A stretch of DNA of 60,436 nt from Cellulosilyticum sp. (GTDB lineage Bacteria > Bacillota > Clostridia > Lachnospirales > Cellulosilyticaceae), in NCBI GenBank assembly GCA_015058045.1, contig SVDC01000024.1, positions 1 to 60,436 on the forward strand. Direction: 5' to 3'. The position numbers were made by a program, and so were the translations under genes. This document shows positions 7,821-17,696 of the stretch, one piece after another (within the stretch, counting starts at the first letter, position 1; the number at the start of each line of letters is the position of its first letter). Under the pieces are notes generated by a model, which was not told the origin of the DNA, did not search any database, and saw nothing but the letters and a program-made list of their open reading frames with translations.

Positions 7821-9212
7821 ATGTACAAAATATCGAGAGATACATTTGAGAGTAGATATATTGATAAGAACCCTAAGGAAGGTAAAATCCCTTTTAAGCA
7901 TGAGAGCAATGCCTTATTTAAGGATTTACCCTTTGTTGTAAAGGATAAATTTGTAACTACTGAGTTCACAGGTGTAGTGGGGGAATATGTAAGAATTCTT
8001 ACAGGAAAAAAACTTAAGACGGAGATTGTAAGGGATGAGATATTAGATGGTATTAAAGAACATATATCTGGAAAGGAAGAAGCGTATCAGCTTCGTCAAA
8101 TTATTAAGCAAGTGTATTTTAATGACCAGAAAGAGCTTGTATTATTTAGTAACCGAGCAATGCTCTATACAAATGCCAATTCAAATGATAAAAAAATTGC
8201 ACAGTTCTTATATGATGTATTAAACCAGGGCAGAGACAGTGAAAAAGTCAGAGCATCTTTTGAGGAAGAGGCAGATAGTGTATTAGATGACTTGATGTAT
8301 GAATTACTCCCCTCACTTGAAGAAAGATCTACTTATGAACCTAGTTTTACACCTTTAGTACCCTATGTAAGTGAATTATTTATAGAAGATTTTAAATATG
8401 TTATAGGTGAGAAAGAACGTTTTCAAAAGTATATTAAGAAATTACTTCAATACTATTATTTCTTTTATATTTCTCAACTTGCCATTAAGTTAGACCAGAT
8501 GTTTAAAGCAAATTATGATAAAGTAGAAGAACTTTTCTTTACAGTAGAGTGGGAAAAAATGACCAAGTCTAGACAAAATTATGATTTTGGATGGAAGAAA
8601 CTTGAACCTTATGTAAAACGATTATTTTCACATTCAAAGCTTCTTGAGATGATTAATCAAGATGATGCAATCAAACATCAACCTAATGAAAATGCAGATT
8701 ATAAACGTATTGCAGAAGAAATTGAACAAATAAAAGGAACGACATTTAATGAGGATATTAAATATCTCATAGATACTTATAAGCAGAATATCACAGACTT
8801 TAGTTTTGATGCTGTCAGCTATGATGAGGAGTATGAGGAAGAACTATTTAATGATATTGCGTATTTATACAAATGTATTGATGCTCAGTTTCAAGGAACG
8901 AGTAGAGAACGTGCATATACAGGGTATAGTAAATGGTTTATTGAGTTCTGTAAATGCAATATATTAAAGAATAGACGTTCATTAGGCTACACATTGAATC
9001 TTACAGAAGAAGATATTATCTTCCTTACTAAGCTATGTATTAAAGATGAAGAAAAAATCAAATTAAAAGATCTCTTTAAAGAGTTTGCACGTCGAGGAAT
9101 TATGCTAGATCAGAAAACCAAGGAACAGATTAATAGTTATTATGAGAAACTAAATCTAATAGAAAAGAAAAGTGATAGTGGTGATGCTCAATATGTTAAA
9201 GGAATATTATAA
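7821..9212 (+). CDS. dptG: DNA phosphorothioation-dependent restriction protein DptG
   Basis: DptG (DndG) is the middle subunit of the DptFGH restriction complex. It has no enzyme motif I can identify, as is known of the family. The 463 residues are mostly helical and charged, with a compact N-terminus MYKISRDTFESRYIDKNP and a C-terminal region rich in Lys and Glu. ATG at 7821 lies three bases after the dptF stop. The 3' end overlaps the dptH start region by up to 41 bases, so the three are translationally coupled. The call depends on its position between unmistakable dptF and dptH genes and on its size. Confidence 0.8.
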   Translation: MYKISRDTFESRYIDKNPKEGKIPFKHESNALFKDLPFVVKDKFVTTEFTGVVGEYVRILTGKKLKTEIVRDEILDGIKEHISGKEEAYQLRQIIKQVYFNDQKELVLFSNRAMLYTNANSNDKKIAQFLYDVLNQGRDSEKVRASFEEEADSVLDDLMYELLPSLEERSTYEPSFTPLVPYVSELFIEDFKYVIGEKERFQKYIKKLLQYYYFFYISQLAIKLDQMFKANYDKVEELFFTVEWEKMTKSRQNYDFGWKKLEPYVKRLFSHSKLLEMINQDDAIKHQPNENADYKRIAEEIEQIKGTTFNEDIKYLIDTYKQNITDFSFDAVSYDEEYEEELFNDIAYLYKCIDAQFQGTSRERAYTGYSKWFIEFCKCNILKNRRSLGYTLNLTEEDIIFLTKLCIKDEEKIKLKDLFKEFARRGIMLDQKTKEQINSYYEKLNLIEKKSDSGDAQYVKGIL

Positions 9213-12200
9213 TTACTTAGCAAAAAAGGTAGTAAGTTATTTTGAAGAAACAGGGGATATAGAGGGCTATAAATATAGCGTTATGTTTGAAAACAATGAT
9301 CAAGTTGAAAGATTGTATCTTGAACTTAGTGAATCGGAAATAGCAAGGCCTTTTGTATACAAGAATAATGGAGAGATTGTTTATAAAAGTTTTTATTTAG
9401 AGTTTGGTAGACAAAAATTAATCGTTGCAGCTACTATTGATCAAATAAAAACAGACTTCTTAACAACGCTGAGAAATAGTATAGGTACGGAAAAAGAAGA
9501 ATTTCAAGGGGCAGGGATTTTTATTATCTATGATTCAAATCTAGATAGTATTTCAAATGCGACAGCTAGTTTCCAAAAAGAAGGTATGCCTTTTCATGTC
9601 AATCAAATCCTTAATGATATCAAGAGTATAGTAAACTCTTCTAATATGAATAAAATTGATAAGCAAATTTTACTGTATGAATTAAATAAACGTGCTAGTG
9701 ATACCTACAAAGATAACTCTAATTTATTTGAGTATAAAGAAATCTTAAGTGTTATTAACTCAGGACAAATTAAAAAAGAGAATTATAAAGAATTTAGATT
9801 ATTATATGATCCGCTTTTGGATGAAGAAATGAAAGACAATGAGATTAAAAAACGATTAGAGGAAAACAATAGGTATTTTGAGCGAATCGATCAAAGTATC
9901 AGATTTGGAGATCCTGAAAGAGACCTTGATAATATCTTTACGGATAGAATGATTGATCGTATTAAGAAAGAAGCAGAAAAGGGAGATTGGGAAGAAGAGA
10001 TTAATTTTAAGGAAGTAGAAAAATCAGTTGAGGAAAAGAAGAGTATTGAAGAAATAGAGATTAAGGAAATAGAAGTTTATCTGGGTGGCAATAAACTAAT
10101 AGAAAATATGGAGTTCTTCGTTAAAGGAATTGGCTCTGCTAAAAGTCAAAAACGTACCAAAGATGTACTCATCTTCAACCCATTCAAGCATGAAGAAATT
10201 AAGATAGGCATTAATCTGACTAAGTTTCCGAAAAAGGAAACAATCAAAAATTACCGCTCAGAAACTAAGGTAGTAGGAAAAAAGGTAGAAGCACAAATCG
10301 TACATACTGCTAATACATGTACATTTGAGAAAATCACCGTGAGTGATGAACTAGATTCAAAAGCTAAAGTAAATATTTGTATTGTAGATGTGGAGAAAGT
10401 CTACTTAGATTCTTTAGTAACGAACTATAGTTTAGGGGTAAAGAAAAAGCAACAAGAGTGTGTGATTTACGTCAATAATGAGGATGACGAGATTATTCTT
10501 AATGAGAGAGCAGAACAAGAAGAAGTTATTGAATTAAAGAATGATGAAACTTATGCAGTAACAAGAAGTGAAAAGATTGTTTTAAGGAAAACAAGTGGAC
10601 TCATACCAGAAGATGAAAAGTATGCACTTATAAAGTTAGATATAGAAGGACTTATTCTTAACTTAGCAATTAATGATGAGACTAGAAAACCAGTGGTTCT
10701 TACAGGTTTAGGCGCATGGAAAGCAAAGGTGGGTAGTAAGCAAGATCTGCTTTACAAGGGGAACAATAGAATTGTCCATGGGGCTAATGAATTTTATGCA
10801 AGGGATGATTTTAAAGATCACTTAGAAATTGAACAAAGTTTAGTAGAACAAGTTGGCTTATGTTGGCAGATTAAGTCGGGAAATATTAATGTTGTAGATT
10901 TAGAGATGGATGAACAAGTGAAAAATGCCTATTTAGATTATATAAAGTACTTTAAAGCAAGAGGTATTTTACCTAGTCTGTCCTATTTAAATGAAGAACT
11001 AAGGCAATTAGCAGAAGTATATATAGATACTATTATCAACTGTATGGCACAAGTAAATGATGGAGAGAGCCTACCAAAAAGTATCAGAAACATCATGAAA
11101 CTAGGGACGATTACAAATGATGAAAATGATGAGCAGATTAAGTACACACCATTTGCACCATTAAATGTGGCATATCAATTAATACTTAATGAAGAAATAG
11201 ATGAAGAAATTTTAAAAGATGAGAGTCTGCTAAAGAAAATGTCATCTGTATATTTATTACCCTATATTCAGGATGATTATAAAAACTTATATAAGCCTAT
11301 TGAACAATGGCATTCACCTGAGTGGTCTTACTATGTAGGAAATAGTACAAAGAAGTATAAAGGTTCACGAAGCTTTGTTTCAAAGCTGGTAAGAGAGAAG
11401 ATAGAAGAGTTTGTAGACCACTTCTCATATTTATTTGAGCAAAATCGTAATGCAACGATTAAGATCAATCTTATTAATACAGGAGATTGTAGAGAGGTAT
11501 TGCAAGGAATTTGCGCATATTATGTGGGACGATTAAAAAAAGATATTTCTATACAATCCTTAAATCCTATTCATATTAGTATTTATAATACCGTTGAGAT
11601 TACCCATATTTTTGAGGAGTTTTCACAGTATACGAATATTGAAGAGATTAAGGATAAGTTTGGAATTTCTCTAGATGTCAATGATCGCTATACAGAAAGT
11701 GATGTACTCAATGGGATTAGAGAAAAATTGAAGTTTTACAATAAAGAAATAGATGATCAAGAATATGAATATGCTCATATTACTTTAATCGAGATGAACC
11801 AAAAATCAGATACAGGTATTGGTAATATGTCAGAAATTAGTACAGGGGTATCTCTAAAGGGACTTATTTCAGGTGTTCCATCAGTTCATTATAGTGATAG
11901 TTATCGTACTGGTTATGGCATGAAGTACATTGATGAAGAAAGTCGTTTAATTAAGCTTACTAGATTCTTAAATAGTGTAAGTTGCGTCTCTAACTCTAGT
12001 AATCCTTATTATAGAGATCAATGCCTGACTACAGAATTAGATAAACACGATGAAGAAAACTTAGATAAGGTCTATAATGCCTCTAACTGGGTAACATTTA
12101 TAGAGCCTAAAGTGGATTTAAACTTTTTCAAGACTTCTGAGACAAGTAAAGACCTTATGATTATTCATTATAGCGATCAGTATACAACTTCAAGTGGTTA

Positions 12201-14400
12201 TGATGCCATCACTGTGACAAGAAAATCAAAGCAATATCAAAGTATTATAGAAGAGCATCTCAATCAAAAAGGTGTGATCAATGCTAATGAGTATACAGGA
12301 CAAATCATTAATATGTTTAATGCTATTAATGGAGATTGGCTTTTAAGACTTGTATCCAGTAAGTCTTACTTTGACAAGGAGAAAATAAGTATTTTATCTG
12401 CTATTAAACTCTCTATGGCCTATTTTAATCATAAAGATATTATATGGGTTCCGATTTCATTAGAAGAGATTTTACGTGTATCGGGGGGAGCTGGATTAAA
12501 GAAAAGCGAAGGTATTTTTTCGGCAAAAAATCTAGGCTTTGAAAATAGTGGGGCAACAAGCGATGATATTATGCTGATTGGACTAGAAGATAGAGCTGGA
12601 GAGTTAATGGTGCATTATTACCCAGTAGAAGTAAAGATTGGGATTAATTCATCAAACTATATTCAAAAAGCAATTGATCAAGTTAAGACAACTAAATCCA
12701 TCTTTATGACCACACTTGATAAAGCACCAGAAGTAATGGATCTTAAAACTAAAATCTATCGTAACTTTATGATGCAGCTAGTTATTGTAAGTATAGAGAA
12801 ACTAAAACTTTATCAAATTTGGGAAGATCAGAATTGGAATGCAGTTATTGATAGTGATCTCAGAAGAAAACTGCTTAATGAAGAATATACGATTTCTACA
12901 GAACTAGAAGAATTCATTGGAAAAGGCGCTGTAGTGTCCTTTAAGAAAGACCTACAATTTAGAACTATTAAGAAAGAACAAGATGTAACCATCCTTGAGT
13001 TTACAGAAGAAGATGGTATTAACTACATGACCAGAGGTATTAGTAGCATTATAGATCAGCTTATGAATACATCTAATGATATTAAAAAGGATCAGTTACT
13101 TGCTAATACTTATAGAGTAGAAGCAAGTGAACCTAAAGAACCACAAGATCATACTACGGAAAATGAGACTGATGATGTAAGGCAAGAAGAATTAATAACG
13201 GGTAGTGGTGTAGAAGAAGTGGAACTGCCACCAATCATAGAAGCAGAAAAAAATAAACCTATGGAAATATTATTTGGGACAAATCAAAGTAATAGTCAGC
13301 CTGTTATGTGGTATCCAAATGATACAGATAAAGTTTTCCATACAAACACAGGGATTATCGGAACAATGGGAACAGGAAAAACCCAATTTACTAAATCACT
13401 CATTACACAGTTGCATAGACAAAGTAAAAATAATCTAGAAGGCAAAGGCATTGGTATTTTAATCTTTGACTACAAAGGAGATTACAATAAAGAAAAAATA
13501 GACTTTATTGAAGCAACCAATGCAAAAGTATATGATTTATATCATTTACCATATAATCCTCTTGCACTTGTAAAAACTGCTCATCCAAAGCCTATGTTAC
13601 CTCTTCATACAGGTAATACCCTAAAAGAAACATTAACAAAGGGATTTGGGCTAGGGGTAGTTCAATCTAACTTGCTCAAAGATCTTATTATGGAAGCCTA
13701 TGAAGGGAAAGGAATTGCTAAGAATGATCCATCAACATGGGATAGAACACCTCCAACGCTTCAAGATGTTTATAACAGATATATTGATAGGGAAGATCTC
13801 AAACAAGATAGTTTATACGCAGCATTTAGTAATTTAATGGACTTTGAAATCTTTGAGCCTGATGCGACTAAAACTTATCCATTATTTGATTTGCTAGATG
13901 GTGTGACAGTCATTAACCTAGCAGGGTATGATGAGAGTGTTCAAAACCTAGTTGTGGCAATAACATTAGATTTATTCTACTCACAGATGCAAGCACTAGG
14001 ACATAGCAAGATTGATAAGAACATTAGACAGCTGAATAAACTTATCTTAGTAGATGAAGCAGATAATTTCTTAAGCAAGGACTTTAATGCACTTAAGAAA
14101 ATCTTAAAAGAAGGGCGAGAGTTTGGCGTGGGAACCATTCTTTCAACTCAATTATTAAGTCATTTTTCTACGGCGGATAATGATTATGCAAACTATATCC
14201 TAACATGGGTAGTGCATAATGTAGCAGATTTAAATACTAAGGATGTAAAATACATTTTTAATACTCATACGAAACAACAAGAAGATGAGTTATATAACAA
14301 GATTAAGAGTTTAGAAAAGCACTATAGCCTAGTGAAGATGGGAGATAGTGATCGGGCACTTCATGTAAGGGATAAGGCATTTTGGGAGTTGGATAAATAA
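9184..14400 (+). CDS. dptH: DNA phosphorothioation-dependent restriction protein DptH (HerA-type ATPase)
   Basis: DptH (DndH) is the very large ATPase of the restriction complex, thought to drive DNA translocation or cleavage of unmodified DNA. The C-terminal third holds a HerA/FtsK-type motor: Walker A GTMGTGKT (about residue 1393), IGILIFDYKGDY, Walker B KLILVDEADNF (about 1620) and EGREFGVGTILSTQ. The first 1,300 residues carry no motif I recognise. A region near residue 1150, with LMVHYYPVEVKIGIN, has the look of a PD-(D/E)xK core strand, so an embedded nuclease is possible. The frame is open from GTG 9172. ATG 9184 or ATG 9193 is more likely, since both lie after a purine-rich stretch. 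A perfect 20-bp hairpin follows the stop. Confidence 0.87.
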   Translation: MLNMLKEYYNYLAKKVVSYFEETGDIEGYKYSVMFENNDQVERLYLELSESEIARPFVYKNNGEIVYKSFYLEFGRQKLIVAATIDQIKTDFLTTLRNSIGTEKEEFQGAGIFIIYDSNLDSISNATASFQKEGMPFHVNQILNDIKSIVNSSNMNKIDKQILLYELNKRASDTYKDNSNLFEYKEILSVINSGQIKKENYKEFRLLYDPLLDEEMKDNEIKKRLEENNRYFERIDQSIRFGDPERDLDNIFTDRMIDRIKKEAEKGDWEEEINFKEVEKSVEEKKSIEEIEIKEIEVYLGGNKLIENMEFFVKGIGSAKSQKRTKDVLIFNPFKHEEIKIGINLTKFPKKETIKNYRSETKVVGKKVEAQIVHTANTCTFEKITVSDELDSKAKVNICIVDVEKVYLDSLVTNYSLGVKKKQQECVIYVNNEDDEIILNERAEQEEVIELKNDETYAVTRSEKIVLRKTSGLIPEDEKYALIKLDIEGLILNLAINDETRKPVVLTGLGAWKAKVGSKQDLLYKGNNRIVHGANEFYARDDFKDHLEIEQSLVEQVGLCWQIKSGNINVVDLEMDEQVKNAYLDYIKYFKARGILPSLSYLNEELRQLAEVYIDTIINCMAQVNDGESLPKSIRNIMKLGTITNDENDEQIKYTPFAPLNVAYQLILNEEIDEEILKDESLLKKMSSVYLLPYIQDDYKNLYKPIEQWHSPEWSYYVGNSTKKYKGSRSFVSKLVREKIEEFVDHFSYLFEQNRNATIKINLINTGDCREVLQGICAYYVGRLKKDISIQSLNPIHISIYNTVEITHIFEEFSQYTNIEEIKDKFGISLDVNDRYTESDVLNGIREKLKFYNKEIDDQEYEYAHITLIEMNQKSDTGIGNMSEISTGVSLKGLISGVPSVHYSDSYRTGYGMKYIDEESRLIKLTRFLNSVSCVSNSSNPYYRDQCLTTELDKHDEENLDKVYNASNWVTFIEPKVDLNFFKTSETSKDLMIIHYSDQYTTSSGYDAITVTRKSKQYQSIIEEHLNQKGVINANEYTGQIINMFNAINGDWLLRLVSSKSYFDKEKISILSAIKLSMAYFNHKDIIWVPISLEEILRVSGGAGLKKSEGIFSAKNLGFENSGATSDDIMLIGLEDRAGELMVHYYPVEVKIGINSSNYIQKAIDQVKTTKSIFMTTLDKAPEVMDLKTKIYRNFMMQLVIVSIEKLKLYQIWEDQNWNAVIDSDLRRKLLNEEYTISTELEEFIGKGAVVSFKKDLQFRTIKKEQDVTILEFTEEDGINYMTRGISSIIDQLMNTSNDIKKDQLLANTYRVEASEPKEPQDHTTENETDDVRQEELITGSGVEEVELPPIIEAEKNKPMEILFGTNQSNSQPVMWYPNDTDKVFHTNTGIIGTMGTGKTQFTKSLITQLHRQSKNNLEGKGIGILIFDYKGDYNKEKIDFIEATNAKVYDLYHLPYNPLALVKTAHPKPMLPLHTGNTLKETLTKGFGLGVVQSNLLKDLIMEAYEGKGIAKNDPSTWDRTPPTLQDVYNRYIDREDLKQDSLYAAFSNLMDFEIFEPDATKTYPLFDLLDGVTVINLAGYDESVQNLVVAITLDLFYSQMQALGHSKIDKNIRQLNKLILVDEADNFLSKDFNALKKILKEGREFGVGTILSTQLLSHFSTADNDYANYILTWVVHNVADLNTKDVKYIFNTHTKQQEDELYNKIKSLEKHYSLVKMGDSDRALHVRDKAFWELDK

Positions 14401-14425
14401 AAGTGTGTAATAGTAAAGAAATAAC

Positions 14426-14471
14426 ATCTTATACAAAAAACCTACCTAAAAGTAGGTTTTTTGTATAAGAT
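14426..14471. terminator. Strong palindromic terminator after dptH
   Basis: A perfect 20-bp stem pairs 14426-14445 (ATCTTATACAAAAAACCTAC) with 14452-14471 across a six-base loop. Runs of T and A inside the stem let it act in both directions. It separates dptFGH from the next operon. Confidence 0.85.
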
Positions 14472-14540
14472 TAAATATATACTGAAGTGCAATACAATTT
14501 AGGTGATTAATATAGAGATGTTATATGAGGGGGAGTGTTA

Positions 14541-17500
14541 ATGAGCACTATTTATCCAAGTCAAGATGTTTGGTTTACAAACAAAGCAGAGGAGAAGGTC
14601 TATCATTTTTTAAAAGAATATTTATCCAAACAATGGATTTGTTACTATAATTATTATATAAAAGCAAAAGAAGCAGATTTTATTCTTATAGCACCAGGAG
14701 AAGGTGTTTGCATTATTGAAGTAAAGGGATGGGATGGAAAGCAGATTGTAGATATTGTTGATAATAATACAATTGTATATAACCAAAATGGTACAGAGTA
14801 TAAGAGTAAATCACCGTACAAGCAATGTAGACGTTATTGTTATGCACTAAATGAACTTATCAAAAGGCAAATTGATAAAAATATATTTATTGCATCTATT
14901 GTATGCTATCCAGAAATGGATGAGCAAACTTTCCAGGAAAAGCGCTTAGAATTAATTTCAAATAGGAGTGTGACATTACTAAAAGATGACTTTAAAGATC
15001 CGAATAGGTTAGAGTCAATCATTTTAGAAAAAATGGATCAAGAGGGGAAACTTAGTTCTGATTATGATGAGCCTATAGGAGAAAATATAAATAGAATTAG
15101 AGAAAGTTTATTTGAAACACATGAACAGGTACATAGCACACTTACACAATATGAAAAGAAGATGATTCTGGGGACTAAGCGTGAAGTGTACTCTATATTA
15201 AGTTTTATTCCACAAAAGATGGATGAAGAAAAAATTAGGGAAATGGTGAGCTCTTATCTTGAAAAGTGGAGACAAGGAATAAAAATTATTTTACTTACTC
15301 AAGTACCTAAACTTTGTGAATTGATTTATGAAGTATGGCAATCGGAATTTGAAAGTCATTTAGGGCACTTGAAGGAAATGAATGATTTTAATTTTTATGA
15401 TGATAAGAATAAGAAGGTCAAAAATAGAATATTTAATTTCGAATGCTATTACTATAATGATGAACAGGAGATAGAGGCATTTGAGGTGATAGATGGTCAA
15501 GTTACTAAAAATCAAGAATTTATATTAGAACAATTTGATCAAAAGAGTGATTTTAACATTTGGCAATATAGAATTGAACATGCAGATTCGGAAAAACATA
15601 TAAAGATTACAGCAGGCGCAGGAACAGGAAAAACTTATTCTATGGTTTCGCGAATAGGTTTCTTAGCTTACAAAAATAAATATAGACCTGAAGAACTAGT
15701 AGAACGAATTATTATGATTACCTTTACTAATGAAGCAGCAGAAAATATGAAGAAAAGGCTTAAAGTATACTTTAAAAATATGTTTGTGCTTACACAGAAT
15801 GTGTATTACTTATCAATTATGGAGAATATTGAAAGAATGAATATATCGACTATTCATTCTTTGGTGAAGCGTATTATTGAAAAGTTCTCTGTGTATATAG
15901 GTATTGGGAATTCTGTAAGTATTGAATCAAGTGTGTATAAAAAACGTGAACGTATCACGGCAGATATTGATGCCTATATTAATTTACATCAAGAAGAATT
16001 GTTACCAATACTTGTGAAATATGAGAAGTATGAGATTGTAAAAGTAGTAGAAAATCTGCTTCATAAATTAGAAAGTAAAAATATCAATTTGGCTACAGGG
16101 TGTAATTTGGGATGGAGTACAGGAACCCCTGAGCAAAAGAGTATGTTTAAGTTAATTACAGAAATCGCTCAAAATGTACAACAGGAGATTATTAATGAGG
16201 ATTTTGAAAATAATACAGTTCAATTAGGTAACCTTATTTTATATCTAGATCAAGTAATTGAAGCACTAGAAAAAAGAAATGACTTAGAGAAAAAAGTTCA
16301 ATATTTATTTGTAGATGAGTTTCAAGATACTGATAATGTACAGATTAGTTTAATTAAGCGCTTTCAAGAGCTTTTTATGTTCAAGCTATTTGTAGTTGGG
16401 GATATTAAACAAAGTATTTATCGGTTTAGAGGAGCTGAACATGATGCGTTTGAACAGCTATTAAGAAAAGAAGATGGAACAGTATGGAACAATGGTTTAT
16501 GGAAAGAATATGCACTTAATAAGAATTATCGTTCTTTAAATGAACTTCTGGAATTCTTTGATAAAGAGTTTACTCGTTGGGGAAAACAAGATTTTTTAAT
16601 TTATCAAGAGGAGGATAAGTTAAAAGGCGTAAAAAGAAACATTAGTAAGGCGCGTATGGAAATCATCGATCATAAGAACCAAGAAGAGTTTACTAAGAAA
16701 CTCACAGATCACATTCAAGCAATTCGAGATCAACTAAGCGGAAATGAAACTATTGGTATTCTTACAAGAACCAACAAGCAGATTGAACAAATTAGACAAA
16801 TCTGCAAACAAAAAGGTATTCGAGTAGAAACAGACATAGCAGAAAATCTTTATACACTAGAATCTACCATTGATTTATATAAACTTATTTTAGCACTGCA
16901 ATTCCCTAAAAACCCTAAGTATTTGTATAACCTTAGCTTAACTAATTACTGTGAACCGATTTCAAACAGAATTATTTATCGTTATAAAAATGATCAACAA
17001 AAGATTGTTGAGCTTTTTGAAAAAGGAGAAATAGGTGGTATTCCTAAGTGGAATCAGTATATGGAGGCACTAAAAAAGGAACCTGTACTAAGGGTTATCA
17101 AGCAAATCATAGATGATCAAAGACCTTGGCATCCATATGGAAATCTATTTGAAAATCCAGAAAGCAAGCTAGATGAAAAGAAAAGATATAAGAGAAATCT
17201 AGATTGCCTTATGGAAAATATTATAGAAGCTAGTAATCAAGATTATATTACCATCAATAAATTAAGAGATTTTCTCTATTATAAAATTTTTGCTAAAGGA
17301 CATGAGGACCAGCGAGAAGTTCATGATGAGTTAGATAAAAATAATTGTAAGATTATTTGTACCACAGTCCATCGTTCTAAAGGATTAGAGTATACCCATG
17401 TGATTTTACCTTATTGTAATATAGAGTTAGAAGAGATTAAAGGTAATGAGCTTATTATGACAGAAAACCAAATAGGACTTCAGCTTAAGGTAGGAGAAAC

Positions 17501-17696
17501 ATATATTAGAAATAATGTATTTGGGACTAAGCAAAATGAAGAACTTGCTGCAAAAGTAAAAGAAGAGATTCGTATTTTATACGTTGCTATGACAAGAGCA
17601 GAGGAGACATTTACTTGGTTTAAAAACTTAGAGGTCACAGAGCAAAGCAGTAAGATTAAGAAATCTTGGCAGAAGTTTTTGGGGGAGGAAGAGTAA
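14541..17696 (+). CDS. NERD nuclease-domain / UvrD-AddA-like superfamily 1 helicase fusion
   Basis: This is a predicted DNA helicase-nuclease. The N-terminus is a NERD (nuclease-related) domain: KEADFILIAPGEG followed by IIEVKGW gives the D46...E60-x-K62 catalytic core of a PD-(D/E)xK nuclease. The helicase part carries Walker A GAGTGKT (359-365), MITFTNEAAENMK, motif II LFVDEFQDTD, GDIKQSIYRFRGA, the late motif TTVHRSKGLEYTHV and LYVAMTRAEETF. ATG at 14541 is preferred to GTG 14535 because GAGGGGGA lies six bases before it. The next gene starts directly after the stop and looks like an AddB partner, which suggests an AddAB-like complex that unwinds and degrades DNA. It opens the second defence operon. 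Confidence 0.82.
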   Translation: MSTIYPSQDVWFTNKAEEKVYHFLKEYLSKQWICYYNYYIKAKEADFILIAPGEGVCIIEVKGWDGKQIVDIVDNNTIVYNQNGTEYKSKSPYKQCRRYCYALNELIKRQIDKNIFIASIVCYPEMDEQTFQEKRLELISNRSVTLLKDDFKDPNRLESIILEKMDQEGKLSSDYDEPIGENINRIRESLFETHEQVHSTLTQYEKKMILGTKREVYSILSFIPQKMDEEKIREMVSSYLEKWRQGIKIILLTQVPKLCELIYEVWQSEFESHLGHLKEMNDFNFYDDKNKKVKNRIFNFECYYYNDEQEIEAFEVIDGQVTKNQEFILEQFDQKSDFNIWQYRIEHADSEKHIKITAGAGTGKTYSMVSRIGFLAYKNKYRPEELVERIIMITFTNEAAENMKKRLKVYFKNMFVLTQNVYYLSIMENIERMNISTIHSLVKRIIEKFSVYIGIGNSVSIESSVYKKRERITADIDAYINLHQEELLPILVKYEKYEIVKVVENLLHKLESKNINLATGCNLGWSTGTPEQKSMFKLITEIAQNVQQEIINEDFENNTVQLGNLILYLDQVIEALEKRNDLEKKVQYLFVDEFQDTDNVQISLIKRFQELFMFKLFVVGDIKQSIYRFRGAEHDAFEQLLRKEDGTVWNNGLWKEYALNKNYRSLNELLEFFDKEFTRWGKQDFLIYQEEDKLKGVKRNISKARMEIIDHKNQEEFTKKLTDHIQAIRDQLSGNETIGILTRTNKQIEQIRQICKQKGIRVETDIAENLYTLESTIDLYKLILALQFPKNPKYLYNLSLTNYCEPISNRIIYRYKNDQQKIVELFEKGEIGGIPKWNQYMEALKKEPVLRVIKQIIDDQRPWHPYGNLFENPESKLDEKKRYKRNLDCLMENIIEASNQDYITINKLRDFLYYKIFAKGHEDQREVHDELDKNNCKIICTTVHRSKGLEYTHVILPYCNIELEEIKGNELIMTENQIGLQLKVGETYIRNNVFGTKQNEELAAKVKEEIRILYVAMTRAEETFTWFKNLEVTEQSSKIKKSWQKFLGEEE

